16,114 bases of DNA from Actinomycetota bacterium (GTDB taxonomy: Bacteria; Actinomycetota; Actinomycetes; Nanopelagicales; Nanopelagicaceae), in assembly GCA_947496345.1 (NCBI GenBank), contig CANMCL010000010.1:1-16114 (forward strand). Reading direction: 5' to 3'. Shown one piece after another: positions 1 to 6,428 of this stretch (its first letter is position 1; every line of letters starts with the position of its first letter). A program made the position numbers and the translations under genes. The notes under the pieces were generated by a model. It searched no databases, was not told the origin of the DNA, and was given only the letters and a program-made list of their open reading frames with translations.

Positions 1-78
1 AGTGATGTAATAATTCTTATCGCGCGCGTCGATTTCACATGCGAACTCTACTTGGGCGATAGCGTGGAGGGGTTATGA
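1..78 (+). CDS. C-terminal tail of an upstream gene (partial)
   Basis: Frame 1 is open from the first base to a TGA at 76-78, giving 25 residues that end in GDSVEGL. The other two plus frames hit stops within the first ten bases. The TGA overlaps the ATG of the glycosyltransferase as ATGA, the same coupling used at several other junctions here, which is the main reason to call it coding. Too little is visible to name a family. By position it probably belongs to the same surface-polysaccharide or envelope operon as the next two genes; that is inference. Confidence 0.5.
   Translation, partial: SDVIILIARVDFTCELYLGDSVEGL
66..70 (+). promoter_or_regulatory. Shine-Dalgarno site of the glycosyltransferase
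   Basis: GGAGG lies four bases before the ATG at 75 (the purine run extends to base 72). It is a strong ribosome binding site and supports the start at 75 over the in-frame ATG at 87. It lies inside the tail of the upstream gene, as expected for coupled translation. Confidence 0.6.
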
Positions 79-1058
79 CGACATCAATGGGCGAGTTATC
101 TGTCTCACCTGCAATTAGCGTCATCCTTCCAGTCCTAAATGAAGAGCCACATTTAGCTGAATCCGTAAGCGCAATTCTCTCTCAGGATTATGTAGGTCCA
201 CTTGAAATAATTCTCGCGCTCGGCCCTTCAAGCGATCAGACCAATGTAATTGCAGAGAGTTTGGCTCAACGTGATAGTCGAATTAAATTAGTAATGAACC
301 CAACAGGAAAAACTGCCGCGGGCCTAAATTTGGCGATTGCGGCATCCAACAGTCCCGTGATTATTCGAGTAGATGGCCACGCAAAAATCCCAAGTAATTA
401 TCTCTCGCTTGCGGTATCAATTTTGCGCGAATCTGGCGCAGTGAATGTTGGTGGAGTGATGGCCGCAGAAGGAGTTACAAAATTTGAAATCGCAGTCGCG
501 CGCGCAATGCGTAGCCCACTAGGCGTTGGTTCCTCACGTTTTCACACCGGCGGTAAAGCGGGGGAAGTAGATACAGTTTACCTGGGAGCATTTCGGCGCG
601 AGGCGATCAACGCCGTTGGTGGATTCGATGAAAGGTATACCCGCGCCCAGGATTGGGAGTTAAATCACCGACTTCGCAAAAACGGTGGGAAGATTTACTT
701 TGATCCACGATTACAAGTTACATATAGACCGCGACCTAATTTAAGAAAACTTGCAAAACAATATTTTCAATATGGACGTTGGCGCAGAGTGGTTTCCAGA
801 AGTCATCCCGGAACGGTTAACTTAAGATACCTGGCACCGCCATTTACAATAATTGGAACACTTACATCTTTAATTTTTGGTTTACTGCTTCACTCAATCT
901 TCTTCCTGCCGGCAGCAGTTTATGGAATCTTTTTGTTTATCTCATCCATTTTGATTGCAAAATCGTTCCGCGAATTCTTTTCACTTCTCTCAATTATTCC
1001 TACTATGCACTTCGCTTGGGGTGCTGGCTTCATAACCTCAACTAAAGTATTGCGGTAA
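75..1058 (+). CDS. GT2 family glycosyltransferase, ExoA-like
   Basis: Predicted membrane-attached family 2 glycosyltransferase (GT-A fold) that transfers a sugar from a nucleotide donor to a growing glycan or lipid acceptor on the cytoplasmic face. The N-terminal domain opens with LPVLNEE (18-24). RVDGH (98-102) stands at the metal/nucleotide-binding DxD position, QDWELNHRLR (192-201) carries the catalytic-base region, and QYGRWR (232-237) matches the QxxRW acceptor-site motif. The last 75 residues hold two or three hydrophobic segments (about 254-275, 277-297, 302-320). Pattern and length (327 aa) resemble the succinoglycan transferase ExoA. The start is set by a strong Shine-Dalgarno site, and the gene overlaps the upstream stop by ATGA. 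The SpoIID-domain gene follows at once, so a role in cell-surface glycan assembly is likely. The sugar and acceptor cannot be read from sequence. Confidence 0.85.
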   Translation: MTTSMGELSVSPAISVILPVLNEEPHLAESVSAILSQDYVGPLEIILALGPSSDQTNVIAESLAQRDSRIKLVMNPTGKTAAGLNLAIAASNSPVIIRVDGHAKIPSNYLSLAVSILRESGAVNVGGVMAAEGVTKFEIAVARAMRSPLGVGSSRFHTGGKAGEVDTVYLGAFRREAINAVGGFDERYTRAQDWELNHRLRKNGGKIYFDPRLQVTYRPRPNLRKLAKQYFQYGRWRRVVSRSHPGTVNLRYLAPPFTIIGTLTSLIFGLLLHSIFFLPAAVYGIFLFISSILIAKSFREFFSLLSIIPTMHFAWGAGFITSTKVLR

Positions 1059-1061
1059 TTG

Positions 1062-2312
1062 ATGGCTATTTATAGGCGAATTTCGGTAGCTATAACCGCA
1101 GTTCTATGTCTAACACTCTTGCCATTGAGTAATAGCACAGCTGTCGCGTCGACAGGTTTTTCATTTACGGGTAGTGGATATGGGCATGGCGTTGGAATGA
1201 GCCAGATAGGCGCGCGCGCCAAGGCGCTTGCTGGCGAATCAGCAACAGCTATTTTGAATTACTACTACAGCGGCACCAAAGTTGAAACTGCAACAGATTC
1301 AAAGATTTTGCGCATCAATATTGGTAACTTATTAAAGTCAGCAAAGGTAGGAAGTGATTCCAACGGTGCAAAATTACATCTATATGTCGGAACGCTATCC
1401 GAATCGAAAACTGCAGATGTGCTTTTAGATATTCCGAGCAAGACCACGCTGAATGTAGAAATATCGGGCAGCCAATTGAATGTCTCAACCACACGAGGAG
1501 CTGTCACCACGCCAATCACCAGTGGAACATCATTTACTCTCCGTTGGAGTGGTACTCGCCATTTGGACGGCACACCAACGGTGATTTCTGTAACGGCAAA
1601 TTCGGTGGTTAATAAGTATCGCTATGGACAGATCCAATTTAGAGTAATAAAAGATAAATTATTGGGACACCGCTTATCAATCATTAATTCTGTCAGGTTA
1701 CAAGATGAATATTTATGGGGGATTGGCGAAGTTCCTTCATCTTGGCCGTTTGCTGCCCTGCAAGCGCAAGCGATAGCGTCAAGAACTTACGCCCTAGCGA
1801 AATCATTAAAAATTCGAGCCGCTTGTAGCTGTCACTTATATGGATCAATCAGCGATCAATCCTTCGTCGGATTTTCAAAAGAGAGCGAAGCGCTTTATGG
1901 TCAGTTTTGGAAGAGTGCGGTAGATAGTACGGTCGGTCAAATAATTACCTATGACGGCCTACCAATCACAGCGTATTTCACTTCATCCACTGGCGGTGCT
2001 ACCGAAACTTCAGAACATGCTTGGGGAACTGCAACTCCATATACGTTGAGTGTTCCTGATACCGCAAGTGCTGATGTTAAGTTAAATCCAAGATTTGCAA
2101 CCTGGTCACGGCAGATTAGCCAATCAGTTATTGCATCTGCATTTCTTTTACCTGATGTTGTTTCGCTTGAAGTGCTTTCACTAAACCCAGTGGGTACTGT
2201 CGATCAGATTAAGGCAACATCTTCGACGGGCGCTACCGCAATACTTACTGGGGAAACCTTCAGGAGCAGAAGCAAATTACCTTCTGCCTGGTTTTCTATA
2301 GTAGTTTCGTGA
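1062..2312 (+). CDS. Exported SpoIID/LytB domain protein
   Basis: Predicted secreted peptidoglycan-acting protein; SpoIID of Bacillus is a lytic transglycosylase that cleaves glycan strands. The N-terminus is a signal peptide (Arg-Arg near residue 5, hydrophobic stretch to about 22, cleavage near AVAS). The mature protein opens with GYGHGVGMSQIGA (about 39-51). Further motifs are GEVPSSWP (about 222-229), whose Glu matches the catalytic Glu of SpoIID, then LQAQAIASRTYA, and an STGG segment with the AWGT and YTLSVPD motifs near 309-333. The C-terminus ends in the GETFRS...LPSAWF pattern. In Bacillus SpoIID the GHGVGMSQ motif is C-terminal; here it is N-terminal, an arrangement I believe common in actinobacterial members. 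I chose ATG 1062; a TTG at 1059 directly after the upstream stop is possible. The gap to the glycosyltransferase is 3 nt. It stops 3 bp from the stop codon of convergent dapD. Confidence 0.85.
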   Translation: MAIYRRISVAITAVLCLTLLPLSNSTAVASTGFSFTGSGYGHGVGMSQIGARAKALAGESATAILNYYYSGTKVETATDSKILRINIGNLLKSAKVGSDSNGAKLHLYVGTLSESKTADVLLDIPSKTTLNVEISGSQLNVSTTRGAVTTPITSGTSFTLRWSGTRHLDGTPTVISVTANSVVNKYRYGQIQFRVIKDKLLGHRLSIINSVRLQDEYLWGIGEVPSSWPFAALQAQAIASRTYALAKSLKIRAACSCHLYGSISDQSFVGFSKESEALYGQFWKSAVDSTVGQIITYDGLPITAYFTSSTGGATETSEHAWGTATPYTLSVPDTASADVKLNPRFATWSRQISQSVIASAFLLPDVVSLEVLSLNPVGTVDQIKATSSTGATAILTGETFRSRSKLPSAWFSIVVS

Positions 2313-2315
2313 TTG

Positions 2316-3254
2316 CTAGTTGGCGTGAAGTATTGAGTTAAGCCCGCCCCAAGTACCTGTACGGACTACAACTTCTAAGCAACCATCTAAAGAGTTACGC
2401 CTAAAGAGGAGATCATTCGCACCTGAAAGTGCACCAGCTTTAACGATTTCACCATCTGGCAGACGTACTTTTGCAGCAGCGGTTATATATGTTCCTGCTT
2501 CAATCACACAGTTGTTGCCGAGTGAGATACCTAGTCCCGAGTTTGCTCCGAGCAAGCACTTTTCTCCGACTGAGATAACCTCTTTTCCACCACCGCTTAA
2601 GGTGCCCATAATCGATGCGCCACCACCAACATCGCTACCATCGCCAACAACAACGCCTGCAGAAATACGCCCCTCAACCATTGATGTACCTAGCGTTCCA
2701 GCGTTGAAGTTAACAAAACCTTCGTGCATAACAGTTGTACCCGGAGCTAAATGCGCTCCGAGTCTTACTCGGTCAGCATCTGCAATACGAACTCCTGTAG
2801 GAATAATGTAATCAACCATGCGCGGGAATTTATCTACGCCAAATACTGTGACGTGGCCAAATTTCAGGCGCAGCCCAGCACGGACTTCGTCAAAACCTTC
2901 AACGGCGCAAGGACCAGCAGATGTCCAAACCACATTAGTTAGTAATCCGAATATTCCATCCATCACAGCGCCATGTGGCTTTATCAAGCGATGCGAAAGC
3001 AAATGAAGGCGAAGATATGCATCGGCAGCGTTTTGCGGGGCGACGGCAAGATCAATTTCGATTGAAACTAACTCGCGCTTAACTTTTCTAACTTCATCTA
3101 TTCCAACAAGAGATGAAAGTGATTTCTCTGGTTGACCAGTTAGCGCTCCAAGTGTTGGGTTAGGAAACCAAACATCGAGAACGGTAGTGCCGGATAAAGT
3201 GGCAATTCCGTGCCCAGATGCCAGACCGGAAGACGCTTGCTTTGATGAAGACAT
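2316..3254 (-). CDS. dapD: Tetrahydrodipicolinate N-succinyltransferase (actinobacterial DapD)
   Basis: Transfers succinyl from succinyl-CoA to tetrahydrodipicolinate in the succinylase branch of lysine and meso-diaminopimelate synthesis, supplying the peptidoglycan cross-link residue; cytoplasmic and trimeric in the family. The 312 aa match the M. tuberculosis type (Rv1201c, 317 aa) closely by eye. The N-terminal domain includes YLRLHLLSHRL (80-90) and LLTNVVWT. VDKFPRMVDYIIPTGVRIAD (about 140-159) leads into the left-handed beta helix of hexapeptide repeats (about 160-270) with MVEGRISAG (192-200), GDGSDVGGGASIMG and CLLGANSGLG. Glu194 sits in the motif holding the acceptor-site Glu of the tuberculosis enzyme. 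The C-terminus LLFRRNS...LHAN is also conserved. The start follows a -10-like TAGGCT by 6 nt, so the mRNA is probably leaderless. It diverges from the LOG gene across 30 bp and converges on the SpoIID gene. Confidence 0.95.
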   Translation of the reverse strand: MSSSKQASSGLASGHGIATLSGTTVLDVWFPNPTLGALTGQPEKSLSSLVGIDEVRKVKRELVSIEIDLAVAPQNAADAYLRLHLLSHRLIKPHGAVMDGIFGLLTNVVWTSAGPCAVEGFDEVRAGLRLKFGHVTVFGVDKFPRMVDYIIPTGVRIADADRVRLGAHLAPGTTVMHEGFVNFNAGTLGTSMVEGRISAGVVVGDGSDVGGGASIMGTLSGGGKEVISVGEKCLLGANSGLGISLGNNCVIEAGTYITAAAKVRLPDGEIVKAGALSGANDLLFRRNSLDGCLEVVVRTGTWGGLNSILHAN

Positions 3255-3260
3255 GCGATA

Positions 3261-3266
3261 AGCCTA
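3261..3266 (-). promoter_or_regulatory. -10 box of dapD (leaderless)
   Basis: On the minus strand TAGGCT is followed by six bases and then the dapD ATG, matching the actinobacterial TANNNT box at the spacing where transcription starts at the start codon. No Shine-Dalgarno site is present. The -35 region is weak. Confidence 0.5.
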
Positions 3267-3271
3267 ACCCC

Positions 3272-3277
3272 TATTCT
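3272..3277 (+). promoter_or_regulatory. -10 box of the LOG gene (leaderless)
   Basis: TATTCT is followed by seven bases and the ATG at 3285. AAGACA at 3248-3253, 18 bp upstream, shares four bases with TTGACA and could be the -35, lying over the dapD start codon. No Shine-Dalgarno site fits, so a leaderless transcript is likely. The dapD -10 lies only 5 bp away on the other strand. Confidence 0.55.
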
Positions 3278-3284
3278 TTGGCTC

Positions 3285-3824
3285 ATGCGTATCGCCGTTT
3301 ACTGCTCTTCCTCACAGACCATAGATTCAAAATATATTGAGTTAGCGCGCGATCTCGGCTCGGGTATCGCAATGCGATCCTGGGAGTTGGTCTCTGGTGG
3401 CGGGCATATATCTGCGATGGGAGCAGTCTCGCGTGGGGCGCGTGAATCCGGGGGACGGACAATTGGAGTTATCCCACAACGATTAGTCGATATCGAATTT
3501 GCGGATAAAGAATGCGATGAACTGCATGTCGTTGATTCAATGCGAAATCGCAAGGCGATGATTGAAGATTTATCAGATGCCTTTATCGCACTTCCTGGAG
3601 GAATCGGCACGTTAGAAGAGCTATTCGAAATTTGGGTGGGGCGCTTTCTAAAGTTTCACTCTAAGCCAGTAATTGTCTTAGACCCATTTGGTTTATATGC
3701 CCCACTTGCGACGCTAATTGATCACTTAGAAGAACATGGATTTGTAAAACCTGGACAGCGAGAACTGTTGCACTGGGCGAGCAGTATTGAAGAAGCCCTC
3801 GATATTGCTGCTGGCTCAAGATAG
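3285..3824 (+). CDS. LOG family / TIGR00730 Rossmann protein (cytokinin riboside 5'-monophosphate phosphoribohydrolase)
   Basis: Predicted nucleoside 5'-monophosphate phosphoribohydrolase of the LONELY GUY family, which releases the base from (N6-modified) AMP; cytoplasmic, usually dimeric. The 179 residues span one Rossmann-like domain. SGGGHISAMGAVSRGA (37-52) matches the GGG phosphate-binding loop, MRNRKAMI (86-93) carries the Arg/Lys pair, and PGGIGTLEELFE (104-115) is the family signature PGGxGTxxE. M. tuberculosis Rv1205, in the same neighbourhood near dapD, is reported to be a LOG enzyme that makes free cytokinins. The substrate in this free-living organism is unknown; a housekeeping role in clearing modified nucleotides is possible. 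It starts a + strand run, with the SRPBCC gene 18 nt downstream. Confidence 0.88.
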   Translation: MRIAVYCSSSQTIDSKYIELARDLGSGIAMRSWELVSGGGHISAMGAVSRGARESGGRTIGVIPQRLVDIEFADKECDELHVVDSMRNRKAMIEDLSDAFIALPGGIGTLEELFEIWVGRFLKFHSKPVIVLDPFGLYAPLATLIDHLEEHGFVKPGQRELLHWASSIEEALDIAAGSR

Positions 3825-3828
3825 AAAG

Positions 3829-3843
3829 TTGTTAACTTAACAA
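3829..3843 (+). promoter_or_regulatory. 15-bp perfect inverted repeat at the SRPBCC start
   Basis: Two 7-base arms, TTGTTAA and TTAACAA, flank a single C; the last base is the A of the downstream ATG. The loop is too small for a good RNA hairpin, so a DNA-binding operator is the more natural reading. It fills almost the whole gap between the LOG and SRPBCC genes. Chance is possible in AT-rich sequence. Confidence 0.3.
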
Positions 3844-4298
3844 TGAGCCACAACATTCATATATCTGTAAACCTTCCTTGTGATCGCGAGCGCGCCTGGC
3901 AAGCGATCGCCGATTGGGAAGGTCAAGGGCGCTGGATGTTACAAAGTAAAGTTTGGGTGACTTCTGAAATTCGTGAAGGAATTGGAACAACGATTACAGC
4001 ATTTACTGGACCCTTCTATAAACGCTATCCACTCTTTTCTAAACTTGGTTTGCTTGACACAATGGTTGTTACCAATTGGCAACCGCCTTATCGTTGCGAT
4101 GTTATGCATACTGGCAAAGTTTTACGCGGCGTCGGCAGTTTCGAGTTAGTTGAATTATCCGAAAATACGACGCGATTTAATTGGTCTGAAGATATTGAGT
4201 GCTCTCGCCTGCAATTCTTAGCGATATTCCCGTTTTTGTGGATCGGTGTACGAATATCTCTGGCTCGCCTCTCCACATCGCTGCGCCCACCCGAGTAA
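3843..4298 (+). CDS. SRPBCC (START-like) domain protein
   Basis: Small cytoplasmic protein of 151 aa with the helix-grip pattern of the SRPBCC/polyketide cyclase superfamily: an early beta strand HISVNLPCDRERAWQAIADW (about 5-24), where the family places its first strand and helices, then alternating beta strands, and a C-terminal amphipathic helix near 122-145. Members bind hydrophobic ligands in a central cavity, and some act as cyclases or lipid or coenzyme Q carriers. Nothing here fixes the ligand. The C-terminal FLAIFPFLWIG segment is unusually hydrophobic and could touch membrane. No clear Shine-Dalgarno site precedes it, and the gap to the LOG gene holds a perfect inverted repeat. Probably co-transcribed with the LOG gene. 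Confidence 0.7.
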   Translation: MSHNIHISVNLPCDRERAWQAIADWEGQGRWMLQSKVWVTSEIREGIGTTITAFTGPFYKRYPLFSKLGLLDTMVVTNWQPPYRCDVMHTGKVLRGVGSFELVELSENTTRFNWSEDIECSRLQFLAIFPFLWIGVRISLARLSTSLRPPE

Positions 4299-4301
4299 CC
4301 T
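4296..4301 (+). promoter_or_regulatory. -10 box of the sigma region-4 gene (leaderless)
   Basis: TAACCT is followed by seven bases and ATG 4309, the leaderless spacing also seen at 3272. Its first three bases are the TAA stop of the SRPBCC gene. TCCACA at 4272-4277, 18 bp upstream, is a partial -35 match. This placement favours ATG 4309 over the in-frame GTG at 4246. Confidence 0.5.
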
Positions 4302-4308
4302 TGCACCT

Positions 4309-4503
4309 ATGACCGCGCCTTTATCCCTCCCGGATGCCTTGGCGCAGTTACCGGAAGAAGAGCGAATCATTTTGTCTCTTCATTATCTTCGTTCACTTCC
4401 AAGCCAAGAGATCGCACAAATGCTCGGTGTGCCCGAAAAATCGGTACTGGCGGTAATGGCATCTGGAAAAGCGCGAATAACCGCTCTTCTGGGGCTGGGT
4501 TAA
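4309..4503 (+). CDS. Stand-alone sigma-70 region 4-like HTH protein
   Basis: The 64 aa amount to one sigma region 4.2 fold. LPEEERIILSLHYLRSLPSQEIAQMLG follows the ECF-type pattern (LP..eR.vl.LhYlegls..EIA..Lg; here residues 14-40), and VPEKSVLAVMASGKARI stands for the recognition helix (41-57). Region 2, which binds the -10 element and core polymerase, is entirely absent, so it cannot be an ordinary sigma factor. It could bind DNA, bind the polymerase beta flap as region 4 does, or be a remnant that kept a function. The recognition helix lacks the Arg-rich tail (SRLHRARRRL type) of ECF sigmas, so DNA binding may be weak. The frame is open upstream to GTG 4246, but that extension overlaps the SRPBCC gene and does not look like protein. 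No partner gene adjoins; DUF3117 follows after 139 bp. Confidence 0.7.
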   Translation: MTAPLSLPDALAQLPEEERIILSLHYLRSLPSQEIAQMLGVPEKSVLAVMASGKARITALLGLG

Positions 4504-4552
4504 GGGGCGCTGCCCTCTCCGATTTCATACCTAGCCAGATATGCGAGATACT

Positions 4553-4558
4553 TATCCT
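4553..4558 (+). promoter_or_regulatory. Candidate -10 box for the DUF3117 gene
   Basis: TATCCT is the only TANNNT sequence on the plus strand in the 139-bp gap (4504-4642). It would put the transcript start near 4566 and give an untranslated leader of about 77 nt, unlike the leaderless neighbours. No convincing -35 is visible. The rest of this gap shows no further gene or strong hairpin. Confidence 0.3.
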
Positions 4559-4642
4559 CTGCAATTCCCCAGCAATACAGGTGGCGCCCATAAAGGCTCA
4601 CTCATCTTCGGTAGTAAATAGGCAATTAAAGGAGACTTCCCA

Positions 4643-4822
4643 ATGGCAGCCATGAAACCTCGTACTGGTGATGGACCGATGGAAGTTACTAAGGAAGCTC
4701 GCTCGCTTGTTATGCGAATTCCACTTGAGGGTGGGGGGCGCCTAGTTGTTGAAATGAATCCGCAAGAAGCAAATAACCTCAGCGCTGCCCTCGAAGCGGC
4801 AGTGGCTTTAATCAAAAAGTAA
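4643..4822 (+). CDS. DUF3117 family protein, 59 aa
   Basis: Short conserved actinobacterial protein of unknown function. MAAMKPRTGDGPMEVTKE (1-18) followed by VMRIPLEGGGRLVVEM (23-38) is the hallmark of DUF3117. The M. tuberculosis homologue is Rv1211, also between the LOG and O-methyltransferase genes. The C-terminal third (about 40-59) is a predicted amphipathic helix. A clear ribosome site, AAAGGAGA (4628-4635), precedes the ATG with about 8 nt spacing, and the frame ends at TAA 4820-4822. It stands alone: 139 bp separate it from the gene before, and 70 bp from the aminopeptidase start, which has its own promoter. I cannot assign a role. The near-invariant N-terminus suggests a fixed partner or nucleic-acid contact, which is speculation. 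Confidence 0.92.
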   Translation: MAAMKPRTGDGPMEVTKEARSLVMRIPLEGGGRLVVEMNPQEANNLSAALEAAVALIKK

Positions 4823-4850
4823 TTCAATTTAACCCATTTTTTCGCCTCCC

Positions 4851-4860
4851 AAGTGCACTT
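4851..4860 (+). promoter_or_regulatory. Palindrome in the pepA promoter
   Basis: AAGTGCACTT is a perfect 10-bp palindrome that ends 17 bp before the TAGCCT -10 box, where a -35 would lie. No TTGACA-like -35 is seen, so an activator or repressor site is conceivable. It is a single copy and short. Confidence 0.25.
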
Positions 4861-4877
4861 TCTGGGCTGGCACTCGC

Positions 4878-4883
4878 TAGCCT
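4878..4883 (+). promoter_or_regulatory. -10 box of the leucyl aminopeptidase gene
   Basis: TAGCCT lies 9 nt before ATG 4893. A start 6-8 nt downstream would give a nearly leaderless mRNA with a leader of only one to three bases. This makes the TTG at 4884 unlikely as start, because it would fall upstream of the transcript. Confidence 0.4.
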
Positions 4884-4892
4884 TTGGCAATC

Positions 4893-6428
4893 ATGACCAC
4901 CAAGACGGCGCCTAAGTCTCACTCAAAGTTTTCTGCCTCGCTACTTACTCCGATCGAGGTTTCTGTAGACGCGCTCGCAGATTCACAAGCAATTGCAATT
5001 GGATTTACCGCCGATTCCAATACTCCAGCAACTTTTGATTTTCCAGCAAATGGCGCACTAATTAAGAAGTTAGAAAAGTTATTTAATATAAATTTAATTG
5101 ATGAACTGGAATTCTTCTCGGCCTCCGGAAAAGCAGGAGAGTTGTTTGAAATTCCCGTCTCTTCAGATCAAATGCAGGCAGACCGAATACTTTTACTTGG
5201 GCTGGGAGATGCAACCACTCCATCACTTCGTCAAGCAGGTGCAGCGCTCGGTCGCAGGGGGCGCGGCAAAGCCACAGTAATTGCCTCAATCTGTGTTGCA
5301 AGCCATGAGCAATTGAAGGCATTTGCGATTTCGGTGCAGCTGGGTGCCTATATATGGACGCAAAAAACAGGAGCCACACAAGAGTTACCACAATTTTTAT
5401 TTGCCACTGAAAAATCTGCTGTAATTCTTGATGCCGGAGTAATTGCTAGCGCAATTTCACGCACTCGCGATTTGATTCATACCCCTTCAAATATCAAAAC
5501 GCCACTTTGGATGGCGACTGAGGCAGAGAAGATTGCCGAAGAAAATGGGTTAGATATTCGAATTCTGGCTGGAAAAGAGTTAGCCGAATTTGGAGGGCTG
5601 CGCGCTGTTGGAAATTCATCACCTAATCCCGGACCTCGTTTTGTAGAAATTTCATATCATCCACGCGGAATGAAAAAGAATCTTGGCGCATTCCCACATG
5701 TAGTTATTGTCGGTAAGGGAATTACTTTTGATACTGGTGGAATATCTCTAAAGCGCCCCTACGACGTCATGATGGCGATGAAATCGGATATGGCAGGATC
5801 TGCCGCTGCGCTTGGTGCGATCAGCGCACTTTCACACTTTCAACCACAAGTACACGTAACTGTTTTAATGATGCTTGCAGAAAATGCGCTCTCCGGAACA
5901 GCGCAGCGTCCGAGCGATGTTATTACCCAATACGGCGGAAAGACCGTTGAAATTTTAGATACCGATGCTGAAGGCAGATTGGTCTTAGCCGATGGAATCG
6001 CTTATGCCGTTAAGAACTTAAAGCCAGATTACATACTCGATATTGCAACGTTGACCGGCGCAGCAACCTTAGGTTTAGGAAGACAACATGCCGCGATGTA
6101 TACCCGCGATGAAAAACTAGCTAAGAACTTTTATGAAGCAGGGCAACGCTCAGGCGATCGCGTTTGGCATATGCCACTCGTAGATGATTATCAAGAAGCG
6201 CTAGAAAGCCCGATTGCGGATCTCAGTCACATTACGGGCAAGAAAAAATTTAGCGCTGGTTCAATTACCGCAGCGCTCTTTCTGGAACAATTTGCAGAAG
6301 ACCACACCTGGGTGCACTTTGATATTGCTGGCGTAGCGCGCAGTGAGGCCGATGCAGGCGAAAATCCTAAAGGCGGAACTGGCTTTGGGGTGCGACTACT
6401 TATCGAATGGCTAACCACACTCAAATGA
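4893..6428 (+). CDS. pepA: Leucyl aminopeptidase, M17 family (PepA)
   Basis: Cytosolic two-metal exopeptidase that removes N-terminal residues and recycles peptides; hexameric in the family. The 511 aa are a usual length. A variable N-terminal domain (to about 170) precedes the catalytic domain. All metal ligands are visible by alignment to the E. coli enzyme: Lys275 and Asp280 in GKGITFDTGG, Asp299 in MKSDMAGSAA, and Asp358 and Glu360 in DTDAEGRL. Catalytic Lys287 and Arg362 are also present. The ATG at 4893 is preferred over an in-frame TTG nine bases upstream because of the -10 position. The last codons overlap the methyltransferase start as ATGA, so the two are translationally coupled. 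Some M17 proteins also bind DNA; nothing here shows that. Confidence 0.95.
   Translation: MTTKTAPKSHSKFSASLLTPIEVSVDALADSQAIAIGFTADSNTPATFDFPANGALIKKLEKLFNINLIDELEFFSASGKAGELFEIPVSSDQMQADRILLLGLGDATTPSLRQAGAALGRRGRGKATVIASICVASHEQLKAFAISVQLGAYIWTQKTGATQELPQFLFATEKSAVILDAGVIASAISRTRDLIHTPSNIKTPLWMATEAEKIAEENGLDIRILAGKELAEFGGLRAVGNSSPNPGPRFVEISYHPRGMKKNLGAFPHVVIVGKGITFDTGGISLKRPYDVMMAMKSDMAGSAAALGAISALSHFQPQVHVTVLMMLAENALSGTAQRPSDVITQYGGKTVEILDTDAEGRLVLADGIAYAVKNLKPDYILDIATLTGAATLGLGRQHAAMYTRDEKLAKNFYEAGQRSGDRVWHMPLVDDYQEALESPIADLSHITGKKKFSAGSITAALFLEQFAEDHTWVHFDIAGVARSEADAGENPKGGTGFGVRLLIEWLTTLK

Noticed and set aside
39..62. ATG at 39 as an earlier glycosyltransferase start
   Set aside because: It is in frame with 75, but a TAG stop at 60-62 follows after seven codons.
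4246..4308. GTG start that would extend the sigma region-4 protein upstream
   Set aside because: The extension overlaps the SRPBCC gene out of frame, does not resemble sigma region 2, and lies before the -10 box.
4503..4516. Small hairpin after the sigma region-4 stop as a terminator
   Set aside because: The stem is only about five pairs with a tiny loop and no T-run follows.
4552..4890. Open frame of 112 codons on the minus strand opposite the DUF3117 gene
   Set aside because: The opposite strand encodes the clearly recognisable DUF3117 protein with a good ribosome site; the minus translation has no family pattern.
4884..4892. TTG start for leucyl aminopeptidase
   Set aside because: It touches the -10 box directly, so it would be upstream of the expected transcript start; ATG 4893 fits better.
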